Part shown: positions 49,535-58,586 of the stretch, in pieces | Layout: each line of letters starts with the position of its first letter | Position numbering within the stretch: the stretch's first letter is position 1 | Program-made: the position numbers and the translations under genes | Source: Aromatoleum aromaticum EbN1 | GTDB taxonomy: Bacteria > Pseudomonadota > Gammaproteobacteria > Burkholderiales > Rhodocyclaceae | Assembly (NCBI RefSeq): GCF_000025965.1 | Contig: NC_006513.1 | Span: forward strand, 3,687,400 to 3,751,399 | DNA length: 64,000 nucleotides | Direction: 5' to 3' | The notes under the pieces: model-generated | Database searches by the model: none | What the model was told of the DNA's origin: nothing | The model's input: the letters and a program-made list of their open reading frames with translations, nothing else

Positions 49535-51319
49535 TCATCCGCGGTCGAGGTCCACACGGAACAGCCCGCGCACCGCATTCGCGAGATATATCGCGCTCGC
49601 GCCGTCGAGATCCGGGCGCATCAGGCGGCACTCCCTGGCACGACCGTCGTTCAGCAGGCGGCGGCGATAGACGCCATCGAGCGCGCCGCTCGCGAGCGGT
49701 GGCGTCAGCAGCATTCCGTCACCCGGGTCCAGGAACACGTTCGTGCGCGCGCCCTCCGCGAGCTCGCCGAGTTCGTTGAAGAACAGTGCGTCGAAATGGC
49801 CCTGCCGGCCGATGCGCTCGAGTTCCGCGTCGTACAGCTCGCGCGCGGTGGTCTTGTGTCGCATCAGGGGATCCCGGCTCGAGATGCGGATCGGAGACAC
49901 GACAACACTCGGCCTCGACCCCGCTTTCGGCTCCTCTAGCCGGGTCGAACCGATCCGGAAGCTCCCTGACGGGTCGAGCACCAGACGGACGCGATGAGAT
50001 TCGACGAGTGATGCTGCGGTGTGCATCAGTGCCTCACGGAGTGCCTCCTGGTCGAGCCGAAAGCCGAAATGCGCGGCCGATGCCGCGAGACGCGCGAGGT
50101 GCAGCGCGAGCAACGCGTAGGGCTCGGGTGAGGCGGGCTCGCAGCGCAGGGTTTCGATCAGGCTGAAGCGGGGCGCGAGGTCGGTGAGAAAACGCCCTTT
50201 CAGCAACGATTCATCCCACTCTCCGTCGGCATCCGAATCGGCAACGATTCCGCTGCCGAGGCCAAGGCGGACGTCCCCGGCGCTGCCGATCTCGATCGTC
50301 CGGATCGGCACACTGAAGCGAAATTCCCCGTCCGGCGCGATCCATCCCAACGCCCCGCAGTACAATCCGCGCGGGCCGGTTTCGAGTTCGCGAATGATCT
50401 CCATGGCGCGGATTTTCGGCGCCCCCGTGATTGAGCCGCAGGGGAAGAGCGCGCGAAAGATCGACGACAGCGTTGCACGTACCGGCTCGGCGACGACGGT
50501 CGAGGTCATCTGCCAGACGCTGGGGTAGGACTCGATCGCACACAGCCCCGACACCCGTACCGCTCCGGGGGACGCGAGGCGCCCGAGGTCGTTGCGGATC
50601 AGGTCGACGATCATGACGTTTTCGGCGCGATTCTTTTCCGACGCAGCGAGCAGCGCGGGGTCGGAATCGCGGGGCGCGGTGCCCTTCATCGGCCGACACG
50701 TCAGGCGCGTACCCTGGCGCTCCACGAACAGCTCCGGCGAACGCGAAAGGATCGCGCCGCCGGGGTGGCGGACGAAGGCGCCATAGCGGACCGGCTGGGC
50801 CTCGCGCAGTCTGCCGTAGAGCGCGAGCGGGTCGCCGTACGCCTCGCCGCGGAGCGCGAAGGTGAAATTCACCTGGTAGCAGTCCCCCGCATCGATGAGG
50901 TCGCGGATGCGCGTCACCGCGGCGCGGTGTCCGGACTGCGCGATATCGCTGGCGATTGCGGCGACACCGGCAAGACGCTCGTGTTCACCCAGGCCGGCGA
51001 CGGCGCGATCGAGCAGCGCGGCGGTCTGCGCTGCCGTTTTTCGCTCGGCCTGGCCGAACACCCACGCGCTCAGCAGCGGCCCGGGGGCCGGCGGCAGCCG
51101 CGGCGTGAGCCGGGGCTCGAGGGCATAGCCGAGCTCGTAGGTCGCGGCGAGCGCGATCCAGCCTCCGCGCGAGCGCGCCTCGTCGATCGCTTCGAAAGCC
51201 TGCGCGACGTCATCGGGACCGCTGCAGGTGATGCACGCACGAAGCTCCGACAGCAGCAGGTCACCGGTGTTGGCAAGGTTGTCGTCGAACAGCGCGAAGG
51301 GAGCCGAATCAGGCAGCAT
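49535..51319 (-). CDS. pabB: Fused aminodeoxychorismate synthase I / 4-amino-4-deoxychorismate lyase
   Basis: A 594-residue folate-pathway fusion. The N-terminal two thirds is a PabB chorismate-binding domain (SRSPELFVERQGTRLTCRPMKGTAPRD; AENVMIVDLIRNDLGR; FPCGSITGAPKIRAMEII), converting chorismate with glutamine-derived ammonia to aminodeoxychorismate; the last 190 residues are a class IV PLP domain (PabC-like; HKTTARELYDAE; FNELGELAEGARTNVFL), releasing p-aminobenzoate. The ATG at 51319 gives the usual short N-terminus; no ribosome site is obvious. It begins 17 bases after the MFS gene stops, so the two are probably co-transcribed. No pabA is present. Confidence 0.92.
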   Translation of the reverse strand: MLPDSAPFALFDDNLANTGDLLLSELRACITCSGPDDVAQAFEAIDEARSRGGWIALAATYELGYALEPRLTPRLPPAPGPLLSAWVFGQAERKTAAQTAALLDRAVAGLGEHERLAGVAAIASDIAQSGHRAAVTRIRDLIDAGDCYQVNFTFALRGEAYGDPLALYGRLREAQPVRYGAFVRHPGGAILSRSPELFVERQGTRLTCRPMKGTAPRDSDPALLAASEKNRAENVMIVDLIRNDLGRLASPGAVRVSGLCAIESYPSVWQMTSTVVAEPVRATLSSIFRALFPCGSITGAPKIRAMEIIRELETGPRGLYCGALGWIAPDGEFRFSVPIRTIEIGSAGDVRLGLGSGIVADSDADGEWDESLLKGRFLTDLAPRFSLIETLRCEPASPEPYALLALHLARLAASAAHFGFRLDQEALREALMHTAASLVESHRVRLVLDPSGSFRIGSTRLEEPKAGSRPSVVVSPIRISSRDPLMRHKTTARELYDAELERIGRQGHFDALFFNELGELAEGARTNVFLDPGDGMLLTPPLASGALDGVYRRRLLNDGRARECRLMRPDLDGASAIYLANAVRGLFRVDLDRG

Positions 51320-51336
51320 CGGGAAAGCCGCCGGAT

Positions 51337-52551
51337 TCAGGCCGTTACGGCAGCCGTGCGCAACCGCGCTTCGCGGATCGGCAGGTTGACCAGCGCCGCC
51401 GCGGTCGCGAGCGCCATGTCCGCGTACCACATCCACGTGAAATCGCCGCGCTGCGTGATCGCCAGCCCGCCAAGATACGCGCCGAGGAAGCCGCCGATCT
51501 GGTGCGACAGCAGCGTCAGGCCGAACAGCGTCCCCAGATAGCGAATGCCGAACAGCTTGCCGACGAGCGCGGCGGTCGGCGGCACGGTCGCGAGCCAGGT
51601 GAAACCCAGCCCGGCGGCGAACAGGTAGAACGTCAGGTCGGTTTTCGGCATCAGCAGGTAGGCACCGACCAGGAGCGCGCGCGACCCGTACATCGCGGCG
51701 AGCACGTATTTGCTGCGATAGCGCGATACCCATGCGCCCGCATAGAGGCTGCCGACGATGTTGGCCAGGCCGATGATCGCCAGCGACCAGCTCGCCACCG
51801 ACGGCGGCAGGCCGCACAGGTCGACTTCGCCCGGCAGGTGGGTGACGAGAAAGGCGATGTGGAAGCCGCAGGTGAAAAACCCGGCGTGCAGCAGCAGGTA
51901 GCTGCGGTCGCCCATCGCACTGCAGACGCTGTTCCACAATCCGGTGTCGTCGTGGACGTGCCGGACCGGCGCCTTGCCGGACGTCGTCAGCCTGCCGACG
52001 AGCGGCAGGGCGGCGAGCGTCATCAGCGCGAGCGCCCACATCGCCCCCGTCCAGCCGACGCCCTGGATCAATTTCTGCAGCACCGGCGCGAACACGAACT
52101 GGCCGAACGAACCGCCGGCGTTGATGACTCCGGAAGCCGAGCCGCGCGCTTCGAGCGGCAGCCGCTGGGCGGCTGCGCCGATCAGCACCGAGAAGCTGCC
52201 CGCACCCGAGCCGATCGCCGACAGCAGGCCGAGCGAGACGATCAGGCCGACCCCGGAAGTCATGAACGGAGTGACTGCGCTGCCCAGCGCCAGCACCAGC
52301 AGCCCGGCGACCAACACTTTCGCGGGGCCGTAACGGTCGGCGGCCGCGCCCGCGAGCGGCTGGATCGCACCCCACATGAATTGGCCGATCGCGAGCGCGA
52401 GACTGATCGTCGCGACACCGAGCCCCGTCGAAGTGTTGAGCGGCGACACGAACAGGCCCATCGACTGCCGGGCGCCCATCGTCACCATCAGGATGCCGGC
52501 CGCAGACAGGGTGACGATCAGCACATCGCGTTTTGCGAGAGAACGAAGCAT
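51337..52551 (-). CDS. Major facilitator superfamily transporter
   Basis: A 404-residue, twelve-helix transporter. The loop-2/3 sequence AAADRYGPAKVLVAG matches the MFS GxxxDRxGxR signature, and the GSGAGSFSVLIGAAAQRLP region resembles the oxalate/formate and monocarboxylate-like branch. The ATG at 52551 starts just before the first helix; longer frames upstream contain no helices. It precedes pabB/C by 17 bases, although no functional link to folate is evident. Substrate unknown. Confidence 0.9.
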   Translation of the reverse strand: MLRSLAKRDVLIVTLSAAGILMVTMGARQSMGLFVSPLNTSTGLGVATISLALAIGQFMWGAIQPLAGAAADRYGPAKVLVAGLLVLALGSAVTPFMTSGVGLIVSLGLLSAIGSGAGSFSVLIGAAAQRLPLEARGSASGVINAGGSFGQFVFAPVLQKLIQGVGWTGAMWALALMTLAALPLVGRLTTSGKAPVRHVHDDTGLWNSVCSAMGDRSYLLLHAGFFTCGFHIAFLVTHLPGEVDLCGLPPSVASWSLAIIGLANIVGSLYAGAWVSRYRSKYVLAAMYGSRALLVGAYLLMPKTDLTFYLFAAGLGFTWLATVPPTAALVGKLFGIRYLGTLFGLTLLSHQIGGFLGAYLGGLAITQRGDFTWMWYADMALATAAALVNLPIREARLRTAAVTA

Positions 52552-52863
52552 GAAGAAAATTCCAATGAAGTGCCGCGGGCGACGCCAACGTAGCACACTA
52601 ACTCGCGGGTGGCGCCTGAACAGACATGTTCCTTTCCGGGGCGCCATTCCTTGTTGTTGACCGGATCGGATAGAAGCGGCACACCTTCGACGAGACGGGA
52701 AACGGCTTTGCAAAGCCATGCTCCTGGTTCGTTTTTCCGTTTCCTGAAACAATCCAGAATTGCGCAAGCTCAATGAACCGTTCGTGCCATTCCTGCACTG
52801 TGCAGCATTTCCTCCCGCCGACTTCCCGGTGGGCTGTACACATCGGCTTGAAGGAAGACATCC
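52552..52863. other. Intergenic region, 312 bases, between divergent MFS and lipoprotein genes
   Basis: This should contain promoters for both neighbours. The only structure I see is GAACA-GACA-TGTTC at 52618-52631, framed by two GGCGCC sites. No tRNA, repeat or further gene is apparent. Confidence 0.4.
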
Positions 52864-53232
52864 GTGAAATCGACTCTCCCTGCGTTGCTCGCATCTTTCT
52901 CCGCGGTCATCCTGGCCGCATGTTCCGGTCCCACGGAATCGACCGGGCCGAGCGAGCCGGGAGCCTATGTGATGAACCTGGGGAACGGGAAAGCTGAACT
53001 GCGCATCATCCGCGCGGACCGGACGTCGATGTCGGTGCCGGGAACGTGGATGAAGGACGGCTCGATGTATCAGGTCGAGGTGGCCGGGTGCGGTGCCCTC
53101 GGCTTCAGGGAGCAGGGCCTCATTACCTACTGTGACCAGTGTGTGCAGATCAAAAAGGAACCGGACCGCTACCCGGACTGTAAAATCGCCGGCGAGTCCT
53201 TCCCCGACACGTGGATCAGCTCCGGATTCTGA
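52864..53232 (+). CDS. Small lipoprotein, unrecognised
   Basis: A 122-residue lipoprotein. The signal peptide MKSTLPALLASFSAVILAAC places the lipid on Cys20. The mature part is short and beta-rich with four further cysteines, three of them in ITYCDQCVQIKKEPDRYPDC, which could form disulfides or bind metal. The GTG start at 52864 has GAAGGAAG upstream. It stands alone, divergent from the MFS gene. No family is recognised. Confidence 0.75.
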   Translation: MKSTLPALLASFSAVILAACSGPTESTGPSEPGAYVMNLGNGKAELRIIRADRTSMSVPGTWMKDGSMYQVEVAGCGALGFREQGLITYCDQCVQIKKEPDRYPDCKIAGESFPDTWISSGF

Positions 53233-53348
53233 TTCCTCCCGGAAACAGGGAGATGGCGGGGTCAAGCTCTGACGCAGCGGGTCTGCGCACGCTCGCTGCC
53301 CAATGCAATGTATCGTGACGCCCTGGCAGTCCTGACGGGAGTACGCAC

Positions 53349-53801
53349 ATGCAGATCTGGGTCGACGCCGATGCTTGTCCGAAAGTGATCAAGGAAATCC
53401 TCTACCGTGCGGCGGAACGGACCGGCGTGCTGTTGACGCTGGTCGCCAACCAGCCGCTGTTTCCGCCACGCTCGCTGTGGATCAAGACCCTGCAGGTGCC
53501 ACCCGGCTTCGACGTCGCGGACAATGAAATCGTCAGGCGGCTCGCCACGGGCGACCTCGTGGTCACTGCGGACATTCCGCTGGCGGCCGAAGTCATCGCG
53601 TGCGGCGGCCATGCGCTGAACCCGCGGGGCGAGTTCTATTCGACGGAGAACATCCGCGAGCTGCTGAACCTGCGCGATTTCATGGATACCTTGCGTTCGT
53701 CGGGCGTACAGACCGGCGGCCCGGCAGCGCTGACGCAGGCTGACCGGCAGGTGTTCGCGAACCGTCTCGACCAGTTTCTCGCCCGGATCGTGTCGGACTG
53801 A
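53349..53801 (+). CDS. YaiI/YqxD (DUF188) family protein
   Basis: A 150-residue PIN-like protein of the DUF188 family. The start [24 protein letters not shown] and the block [26 protein letters not shown] are highly characteristic. The DAD and TADIPLA acidic residues are placed as in nucleases of the PIN fold, but the family has no established function. Complete length for the family; ATG start. Confidence 0.93.
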   Translation: MQIWVDADACPKVIKEILYRAAERTGVLLTLVANQPLFPPRSLWIKTLQVPPGFDVADNEIVRRLATGDLVVTADIPLAAEVIACGGHALNPRGEFYSTENIRELLNLRDFMDTLRSSGVQTGGPAALTQADRQVFANRLDQFLARIVSD

Positions 53802-53836
53802 GCGAGGGGGCTGCGGGCCGCTTTCCCGGCCGTCCC

Positions 53837-53881
53837 TTATCCCCATGCGCCGTGGGCAGGTATGTGGACAACTTGTGGGGA
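53837..53881. other. DnaA-box-like sites before the M61 peptidase gene
   Basis: TTATCCCCA at 53837-53845 faces TGTGGACAA at 53863-53871 (TTGTCCACA on the other strand) with a further TGTGGGGA at 53874-53881. One is an exact TTRTCCACA box; the others have one mismatch. Three sites in 45 bases could bind DnaA, or could be coincidental. No other origin feature is nearby. Confidence 0.3.
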
Positions 53882-54029
53882 TGCCGGGCAGGCCGTTGAA
53901 CACAAAGGAAATGTTGCGTCTGCACAAAAATGAGGCATTCGCGCCACAATTCACTCGGGAGAGCGAGGCAGGCGGTCCGGGCGCATTCCCGCGCTAGAAT
54001 CCCGGGCCACCTTTTTCGCGGAATTGCAC

Positions 54030-55841
54030 ATGACCGGTCTGCCGCCCATCCGTTACACCATCGCGCCGATCCGGCCTGCCTCGCATCTGTTCGAAGTCAC
54101 GTGCACGGTCAGCGATCCGGCCCCCGGCGGGCAGGTGTTCCGCCTGCCGGCGTGGATTCCGGGCAGCTACATGATCCGGGAATTTGCCCGCAACATTGTC
54201 ACGTTGCGGGCCGAATGCGAGGGCAGGGCGGTTGCGGTCGACAAGCTCGACAAACACACCTGGCGCGCAGCGCACGTTGCGCCCGGTCGTGCGCTGACGC
54301 TGGTGTACGACGTCTATGCGTGGGATCTGTCGGTGCGGGCCGCGCACCTCGACCCGACCCACGGATTCTTCAATGGCACGAGCGTGTTCCTCGCCGTCGA
54401 AGGGCATGCTGACCGGCGCTGCCTCGTCGAGATCCTTCCGCCGCCCGCCACAACTTTCCGAGGCTGGAAAGTGGCGACGACGCTGCCGCGGGCGGTCGGC
54501 GAGATCGGTGTCGCGATGCCGATGGGGTTCGGATGCTACCGTGCCGACAGCTACGACGAACTCGTCGATCATCCGGTCGAGATGGGAACCTTCACCCACG
54601 AGGTGTTCGAGGCGGCAGGGGTGCCGCACGAGATCGCGCTCACCGGCCGCCACGACTGCGACACCCGACGTCTGTGCGCGGACCTCGCGCGCATCTGCGC
54701 CTGGCAGATCGAGCTCTTCGGCCTGCCGGCGCCGGTCGATCGCTACCTGTTCCTGACGATGCTCGTCGGCGACGGCTACGGCGGTCTCGAACACCGCGCC
54801 TCGACCGCGTTGCTGGCGAGCCGCAACGACCTGCCATACGTCGGCATGAGCGGTCTGCCCGACGGCTACAAGGCTTTTCTCGGGCTATGCAGCCACGAGT
54901 ATTTCCACACCTGGAACGTGAAGCGGATCAGGCCTGCCGCCTTCACGCCGTATGACCTGCAGAGCGAGAACTACACGCGCCTGCTGTGGGCTTTCGAAGG
55001 CTTCACGTCGTATTACGACGACCTCGCGCTCGTCCGTTCGGGCGTGATCCCGATCGAGGACTATCTCGGCCTGCTGGGCAAGACAGTCTCGAACGTGCTG
55101 CGCGGCAGTGGCCGGCTCAAGCAGAGCGTCGCCGAGTCGTCGTTCGATGCGTGGATCAAGTACTACCGGCAGGACGAGAACGCCCCGAACGCGATCGTCA
55201 GCTATTACGCCAAAGGCGCTTTGATCGCGCTGGCGCTGGACCTGCAGCTGCGAGCCGCGAGCGCCGGCAGCGCGAGCCTCGACGACGTGATGCGCCTGCT
55301 GTGGCAGCGACACGGACGGACAGGCGTCGGGGTCGAGGAGGACGGGCTGTTCGCGCTCGTCGAGGAAGTCGGCGAACGCGGCGGGAAAGGTGCAGGGCGG
55401 CGACTCGCACGCTGGCTCGCGAAAGTCGTCCACGGCACTGACGACCTGCCGCTCGCCCGCCTGCTGAAGCCTTTCGGTGTCGCGTGCCAGGTCGAAGCGG
55501 CATCGAAAGGCCCGACGCTTGGCGCGAAGCTCGCCCCGAATTCGGGCGAGGCGAAGCTCGCCAGCGTCTACGACGACGGGCCGGCGCAGGCGGCAGGACT
55601 GTCGGCCGGCGACGTGCTCGTCGCGATGGATGGTTTGAAAGTGACGGGAAGCTCACTCGAAGCGCAGCTGGCGCGACGCAAGGCGGGCGACCGTGTCGAG
55701 ATCCACGCGTTTCGCCGCGACGAGCTGATGAGCTTCGATGTCGAACTGACTGCGCCGCCGGCGGACACGATAAAGCTCACGCTCGCTGCCAGACCCGTGG
55801 CGGTGGTGCTCGCGCTGCGCAAAGGCTGGCTGGGCGGCTGA
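54030..55841 (+). CDS. M61-family glycyl aminopeptidase-like protease with PDZ domain
   Basis: A 603-residue protein. An N-terminal beta domain (residues 1-180) contains FRLPAWIPGSYMIREFARN; the zinc site is His289-Glu290-x-x-His293 (SHEYFHTWNVKRIRP) with the conserved GGLEHRAST block at 251-259; a PDZ domain (about 500-560, DDGPAQAAGLSAGDVLVAMDG) follows. This is the M61 plan, whose Sphingomonas member cleaves glycine-containing peptides. No clear signal peptide is seen, so it may be cytoplasmic. The ATG at 54030 is preceded by an in-frame TTG at 54024. Confidence 0.92.
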   Translation: MTGLPPIRYTIAPIRPASHLFEVTCTVSDPAPGGQVFRLPAWIPGSYMIREFARNIVTLRAECEGRAVAVDKLDKHTWRAAHVAPGRALTLVYDVYAWDLSVRAAHLDPTHGFFNGTSVFLAVEGHADRRCLVEILPPPATTFRGWKVATTLPRAVGEIGVAMPMGFGCYRADSYDELVDHPVEMGTFTHEVFEAAGVPHEIALTGRHDCDTRRLCADLARICAWQIELFGLPAPVDRYLFLTMLVGDGYGGLEHRASTALLASRNDLPYVGMSGLPDGYKAFLGLCSHEYFHTWNVKRIRPAAFTPYDLQSENYTRLLWAFEGFTSYYDDLALVRSGVIPIEDYLGLLGKTVSNVLRGSGRLKQSVAESSFDAWIKYYRQDENAPNAIVSYYAKGALIALALDLQLRAASAGSASLDDVMRLLWQRHGRTGVGVEEDGLFALVEEVGERGGKGAGRRLARWLAKVVHGTDDLPLARLLKPFGVACQVEAASKGPTLGAKLAPNSGEAKLASVYDDGPAQAAGLSAGDVLVAMDGLKVTGSSLEAQLARRKAGDRVEIHAFRRDELMSFDVELTAPPADTIKLTLAARPVAVVLALRKGWLGG

Positions 55842-55845
55842 CCGT

Positions 55846-57237
55846 TCAGGTCTGCACGTTTTGCGGGCGTCGCATCACGACGCGCAGCAGCCAGCCGAAC
55901 AGCACCGACGCGAGGATCGTCGCGACGACGCTCGCTTCCCAGAAGCCGGCCACGGTCGGCGACTGCTCGCGCCCGGGCGCGTGGAACGCGAGCCAGTAGC
56001 CTCCGGCCAGCGCGATCCCCCAGAAACACAACGCGTGCAGCAGCATCGGCATGAACGTCACCTTGTAGCCCCGCAGCGCGTGGGCCGCGACCGTCTGCAC
56101 GGCGTCGAAGATCTGGTAGATGCAGATATAGAACACCAGCCCGAGCGCCACTGCGCGCACCGCCGGGTCTGCGGAAAACAGCGCGACGACCGGCTCGCGT
56201 CCGACCCATAGCAGCACACCGATCAGTGCGACGAGGCCGACCGTCAGGCCCATCCCCACGCGGACCGTCGCTCGCGCGCGCGCGGGCTCACGCGCGCCTG
56301 CAGCCTGCCCGACGAGCACCAGGATCGCGATCGATATCGCCAGCGGAAGCATGTAGATCAGCGCGGCGAGGTTTGCGACGACGCGGTGTCCCGCCACCGC
56401 CTCGGCACCGAGCCGGGCGGCGAACAGCGCGATCAGCGTGAACGACGACACTTCGATGAACGTCGACAGCCCCATCGGGATGCCCAGTTTCAGCAGGGCA
56501 AGGAGGTCGCGCCGGCGGGGCGGCTGCCAGTTGGCAAACAGCCGGTAGGGACGGTAATCGCGGTTGTGGGCGAGGTAGCCCGCGCCGCACGCGAACGCGA
56601 TCCAGTTCACGATTGCAGTCGAGATGCCGCAGCCGATCGCGCCCAGGGGGGGCAGGCCGAAGGCGCCGTGCACCAGTGCCCAGGCGAGCGGAATATGGGT
56701 CGAGGTGACGATGAAGCTGATCATCATCAGGGCGCGGGGGCGGCCCAGCGCGTTGTTGAAGGCGTAGAAAGTGCGGTACAGCAGGACCGCGGGCAGGCCG
56801 AACGCGGTCGCGAGCAGATAATCTCGGGTCTTCCCGGCCACGTCGGCAGGCACGCTGCTGAGTTCGAGCAGGAAACCGGGGAACGCGAGCAGCGCGATGC
56901 CGGGTAGCGCGAGCATCAGCGCCAGCCAGAATCCCTGCTGCAGCGCCGGGCCGATGGCGTCGACCCGGCGCGCGCCGAAATGATGGGCGACAGTCGGAGC
57001 GACCGCCTGCAGCACGCCGACGAGCAGCATCACGATCGAAATGTAGACGCCGCTGCCGACCGCAACTGCGGCCAGGTCGAGCGTGCCGTAGCGTCCGGTG
57101 ATGACGGTGTCGGCAATCAGCATGCTCATCGACAACAGCTGGGCGACGAGCACCGGCCAGGCGTGATGAAACAGGCGACCGGCGATGGTGAACGATGACT
57201 CGGGAGCGCTCAATGGAAAAAGGATCGGGGCGGACAT
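55846..57237 (-). CDS. MATE-family multidrug efflux protein
   Basis: A 463-residue inner-membrane antiporter of the NorM type with twelve helices. Characteristic segments are AWPVLVAQLLSMSMLIADTVITGRYG in helix 1-2, LPAVLLYRTFYAFNNALGRPR, and LGIPMGLSTFIEVSSFTL at the start of the second half. Members expel cationic drugs using Na+ or H+. The ATG at 57237 gives the standard N-terminus; a frame to 57300 is longer but lacks family sequence. It converges with the M61 gene, the stops being four bases apart. Confidence 0.92.
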   Translation of the reverse strand: MSAPILFPLSAPESSFTIAGRLFHHAWPVLVAQLLSMSMLIADTVITGRYGTLDLAAVAVGSGVYISIVMLLVGVLQAVAPTVAHHFGARRVDAIGPALQQGFWLALMLALPGIALLAFPGFLLELSSVPADVAGKTRDYLLATAFGLPAVLLYRTFYAFNNALGRPRALMMISFIVTSTHIPLAWALVHGAFGLPPLGAIGCGISTAIVNWIAFACGAGYLAHNRDYRPYRLFANWQPPRRRDLLALLKLGIPMGLSTFIEVSSFTLIALFAARLGAEAVAGHRVVANLAALIYMLPLAISIAILVLVGQAAGAREPARARATVRVGMGLTVGLVALIGVLLWVGREPVVALFSADPAVRAVALGLVFYICIYQIFDAVQTVAAHALRGYKVTFMPMLLHALCFWGIALAGGYWLAFHAPGREQSPTVAGFWEASVVATILASVLFGWLLRVVMRRPQNVQT

Positions 57238-57377
57238 CGAGCGGGAGTTCCCGACTGGTTGCGGAAGAACGCGGAGTTTAGCCAAAAAAACCAGGAACAT
57301 ACCAACTGCTCCGGCGGTTCCGGTTCCGGGTGCAGCGCGCGGGCCTCGGCGGGGCGCCGGGCCGGGAGACTCTGCGC

Positions 57378-58469
57378 TTACCGCATCGGGATTCCCCGCT
57401 TTCTTTTGGTGGTGCGGCCACGAGGGTCAAGTCCTGCCGGGGAGCCTTTTTTCGATTGCTCCAAGGAACGCAGAGCCTGAACGATTTCACCTTGGCTGTT
57501 GGCAAGGAGGAGGGCGAGCTCACTAGCGCGTGAGCGCTCGGCATCGAGCGCAGCCTGCAGGGTCGCCTGAACCTCCTCGGCTTGCCTGAGTTCGGTCTCG
57601 AGGATTTGCACCTTGCTTTTGACTTCCAGAGCCTCAGCCTTTTCGGCTGCAACAGCGTTCTCCAGCGAGACATTTGCCTGAATGGCGGTTTTCCGGCCGG
57701 CCTCGGCCGCTGCGAGCTGCTTCGTCAGGGAAGCGAGGGCGGCGTCCTGCGCAGACGCATGCTGGCGAAGTTCCGCCAGCGCGTTCTGTGCAACTCGGGC
57801 TTCGCTACGCGCCTGATCGAAGCGAAGGAGCGCCTCCTTGATGTCGCGGTCGCAACCCGACTTGACGGCGCTGAGCTCGTTTTGCATGGCGACCAGCTTT
57901 TCGTCGGCTGCCCCGAGCCTGTCTTCAAGCGTTGCCCGCTCGGCATGGAGTTGCGCAATCTGGCGTTCATGGCTTGCCATCAGCGCCACGCGTTCGGTAG
58001 CGGCAGCGCTGAGGCTTGCTCTGGCATCCTCCACTTGCGTCTTCAGCGTGTCGATAAGCGTCTGCTGTGTTTGGGCTGCATCGGCCAGGCGAATCCGTTG
58101 GCCAGCCAAATCGGCGCGTTCCTTCTCGATGCCGGCGGCTTCCTGCGCAAGGGCTTCGCGATCCTGAGTCAGCTCATCCGTGCATGCCTCGCGTGCCGCG
58201 GTCAACGCTGCCTCCCAGAACGTCCGGGCGGCCTGGCTGACCGCGTCGGGCGCCTCCGACGAGGCACAAAACGCCGAAGGATCCTGGATTCGGCTGCCGA
58301 GCGCCTTGAACCAGGAATCCAGATGCGGCCCGACGGTGTTCGGGGAACCTCGTCCGATCTGGGCACGGATGCGTTCGACAGTCGGCCGGAATCCCTTCAG
58401 CAACAGCGTATCCGCTGCCTCCCAAACGTCCCGTTCGCCGACACCGCCGCGCTTCCCGATCTCGAGCAT
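57378..58469 (-). CDS. KfrA/TnpT-like DNA-binding coiled-coil protein
   Basis: A 363-residue protein with an N-terminal KfrA-type DNA-binding domain (about 10-60: VWEAADTLLLKGFRPTVERIRAQIGRGSPNTV) and a long coiled coil (about 100-335, heptads rich in Ala/Glu/Leu/Arg), then a basic tail. It diverges from a tyrosine recombinase across 117 bases with a 19-base inverted repeat. This layout equals TnpT/TnpS of Tn4651-type transposons, where TnpT aids cointegrate resolution. No transposase or terminal repeats are seen, so a chromosomal or relict module, or plasmid KfrA kin, are alternatives. Confidence 0.85.
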   Translation of the reverse strand: MLEIGKRGGVGERDVWEAADTLLLKGFRPTVERIRAQIGRGSPNTVGPHLDSWFKALGSRIQDPSAFCASSEAPDAVSQAARTFWEAALTAAREACTDELTQDREALAQEAAGIEKERADLAGQRIRLADAAQTQQTLIDTLKTQVEDARASLSAAATERVALMASHERQIAQLHAERATLEDRLGAADEKLVAMQNELSAVKSGCDRDIKEALLRFDQARSEARVAQNALAELRQHASAQDAALASLTKQLAAAEAGRKTAIQANVSLENAVAAEKAEALEVKSKVQILETELRQAEEVQATLQAALDAERSRASELALLLANSQGEIVQALRSLEQSKKGSPAGLDPRGRTTKRKRGIPMR

Positions 58470-58497
58470 TTCGCTTGACCTCCCCTCTTTCTTCCAT

Positions 58498-58542
58498 TAG
58501 TTATTACATTCGATAATCGAAAGTTATCGGATGTAATAACTA
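58498..58542. promoter_or_regulatory. Large inverted repeat between the divergent KfrA-like and recombinase genes
   Basis: TAGTTATTACATTCGATAA at 58498-58516 and its complement at 58524-58542 pair at 18 of 19 positions around a 7-base centre. It is AT-rich and fills the core of the intergenic region. It fits an operator for the KfrA-like protein and, by analogy with the Tn4651 rst site, a recombination core. Confidence 0.8.
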
Positions 58543-58545
58543 GGT

Positions 58546-58562
58546 TAGTGTAAAATACACTA
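58546..58562. promoter_or_regulatory. Second palindrome near the recombinase start
   Basis: TAGTGTA-AAA-TACACTA is a perfect 7-3-7 inverted repeat, 24 bases before the recombinase ATG, overlapping the place expected for its -10 region. A likely additional protein site. Confidence 0.65.
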
Positions 58563-58586
58563 CACAATACAGCATACAAATACGAC

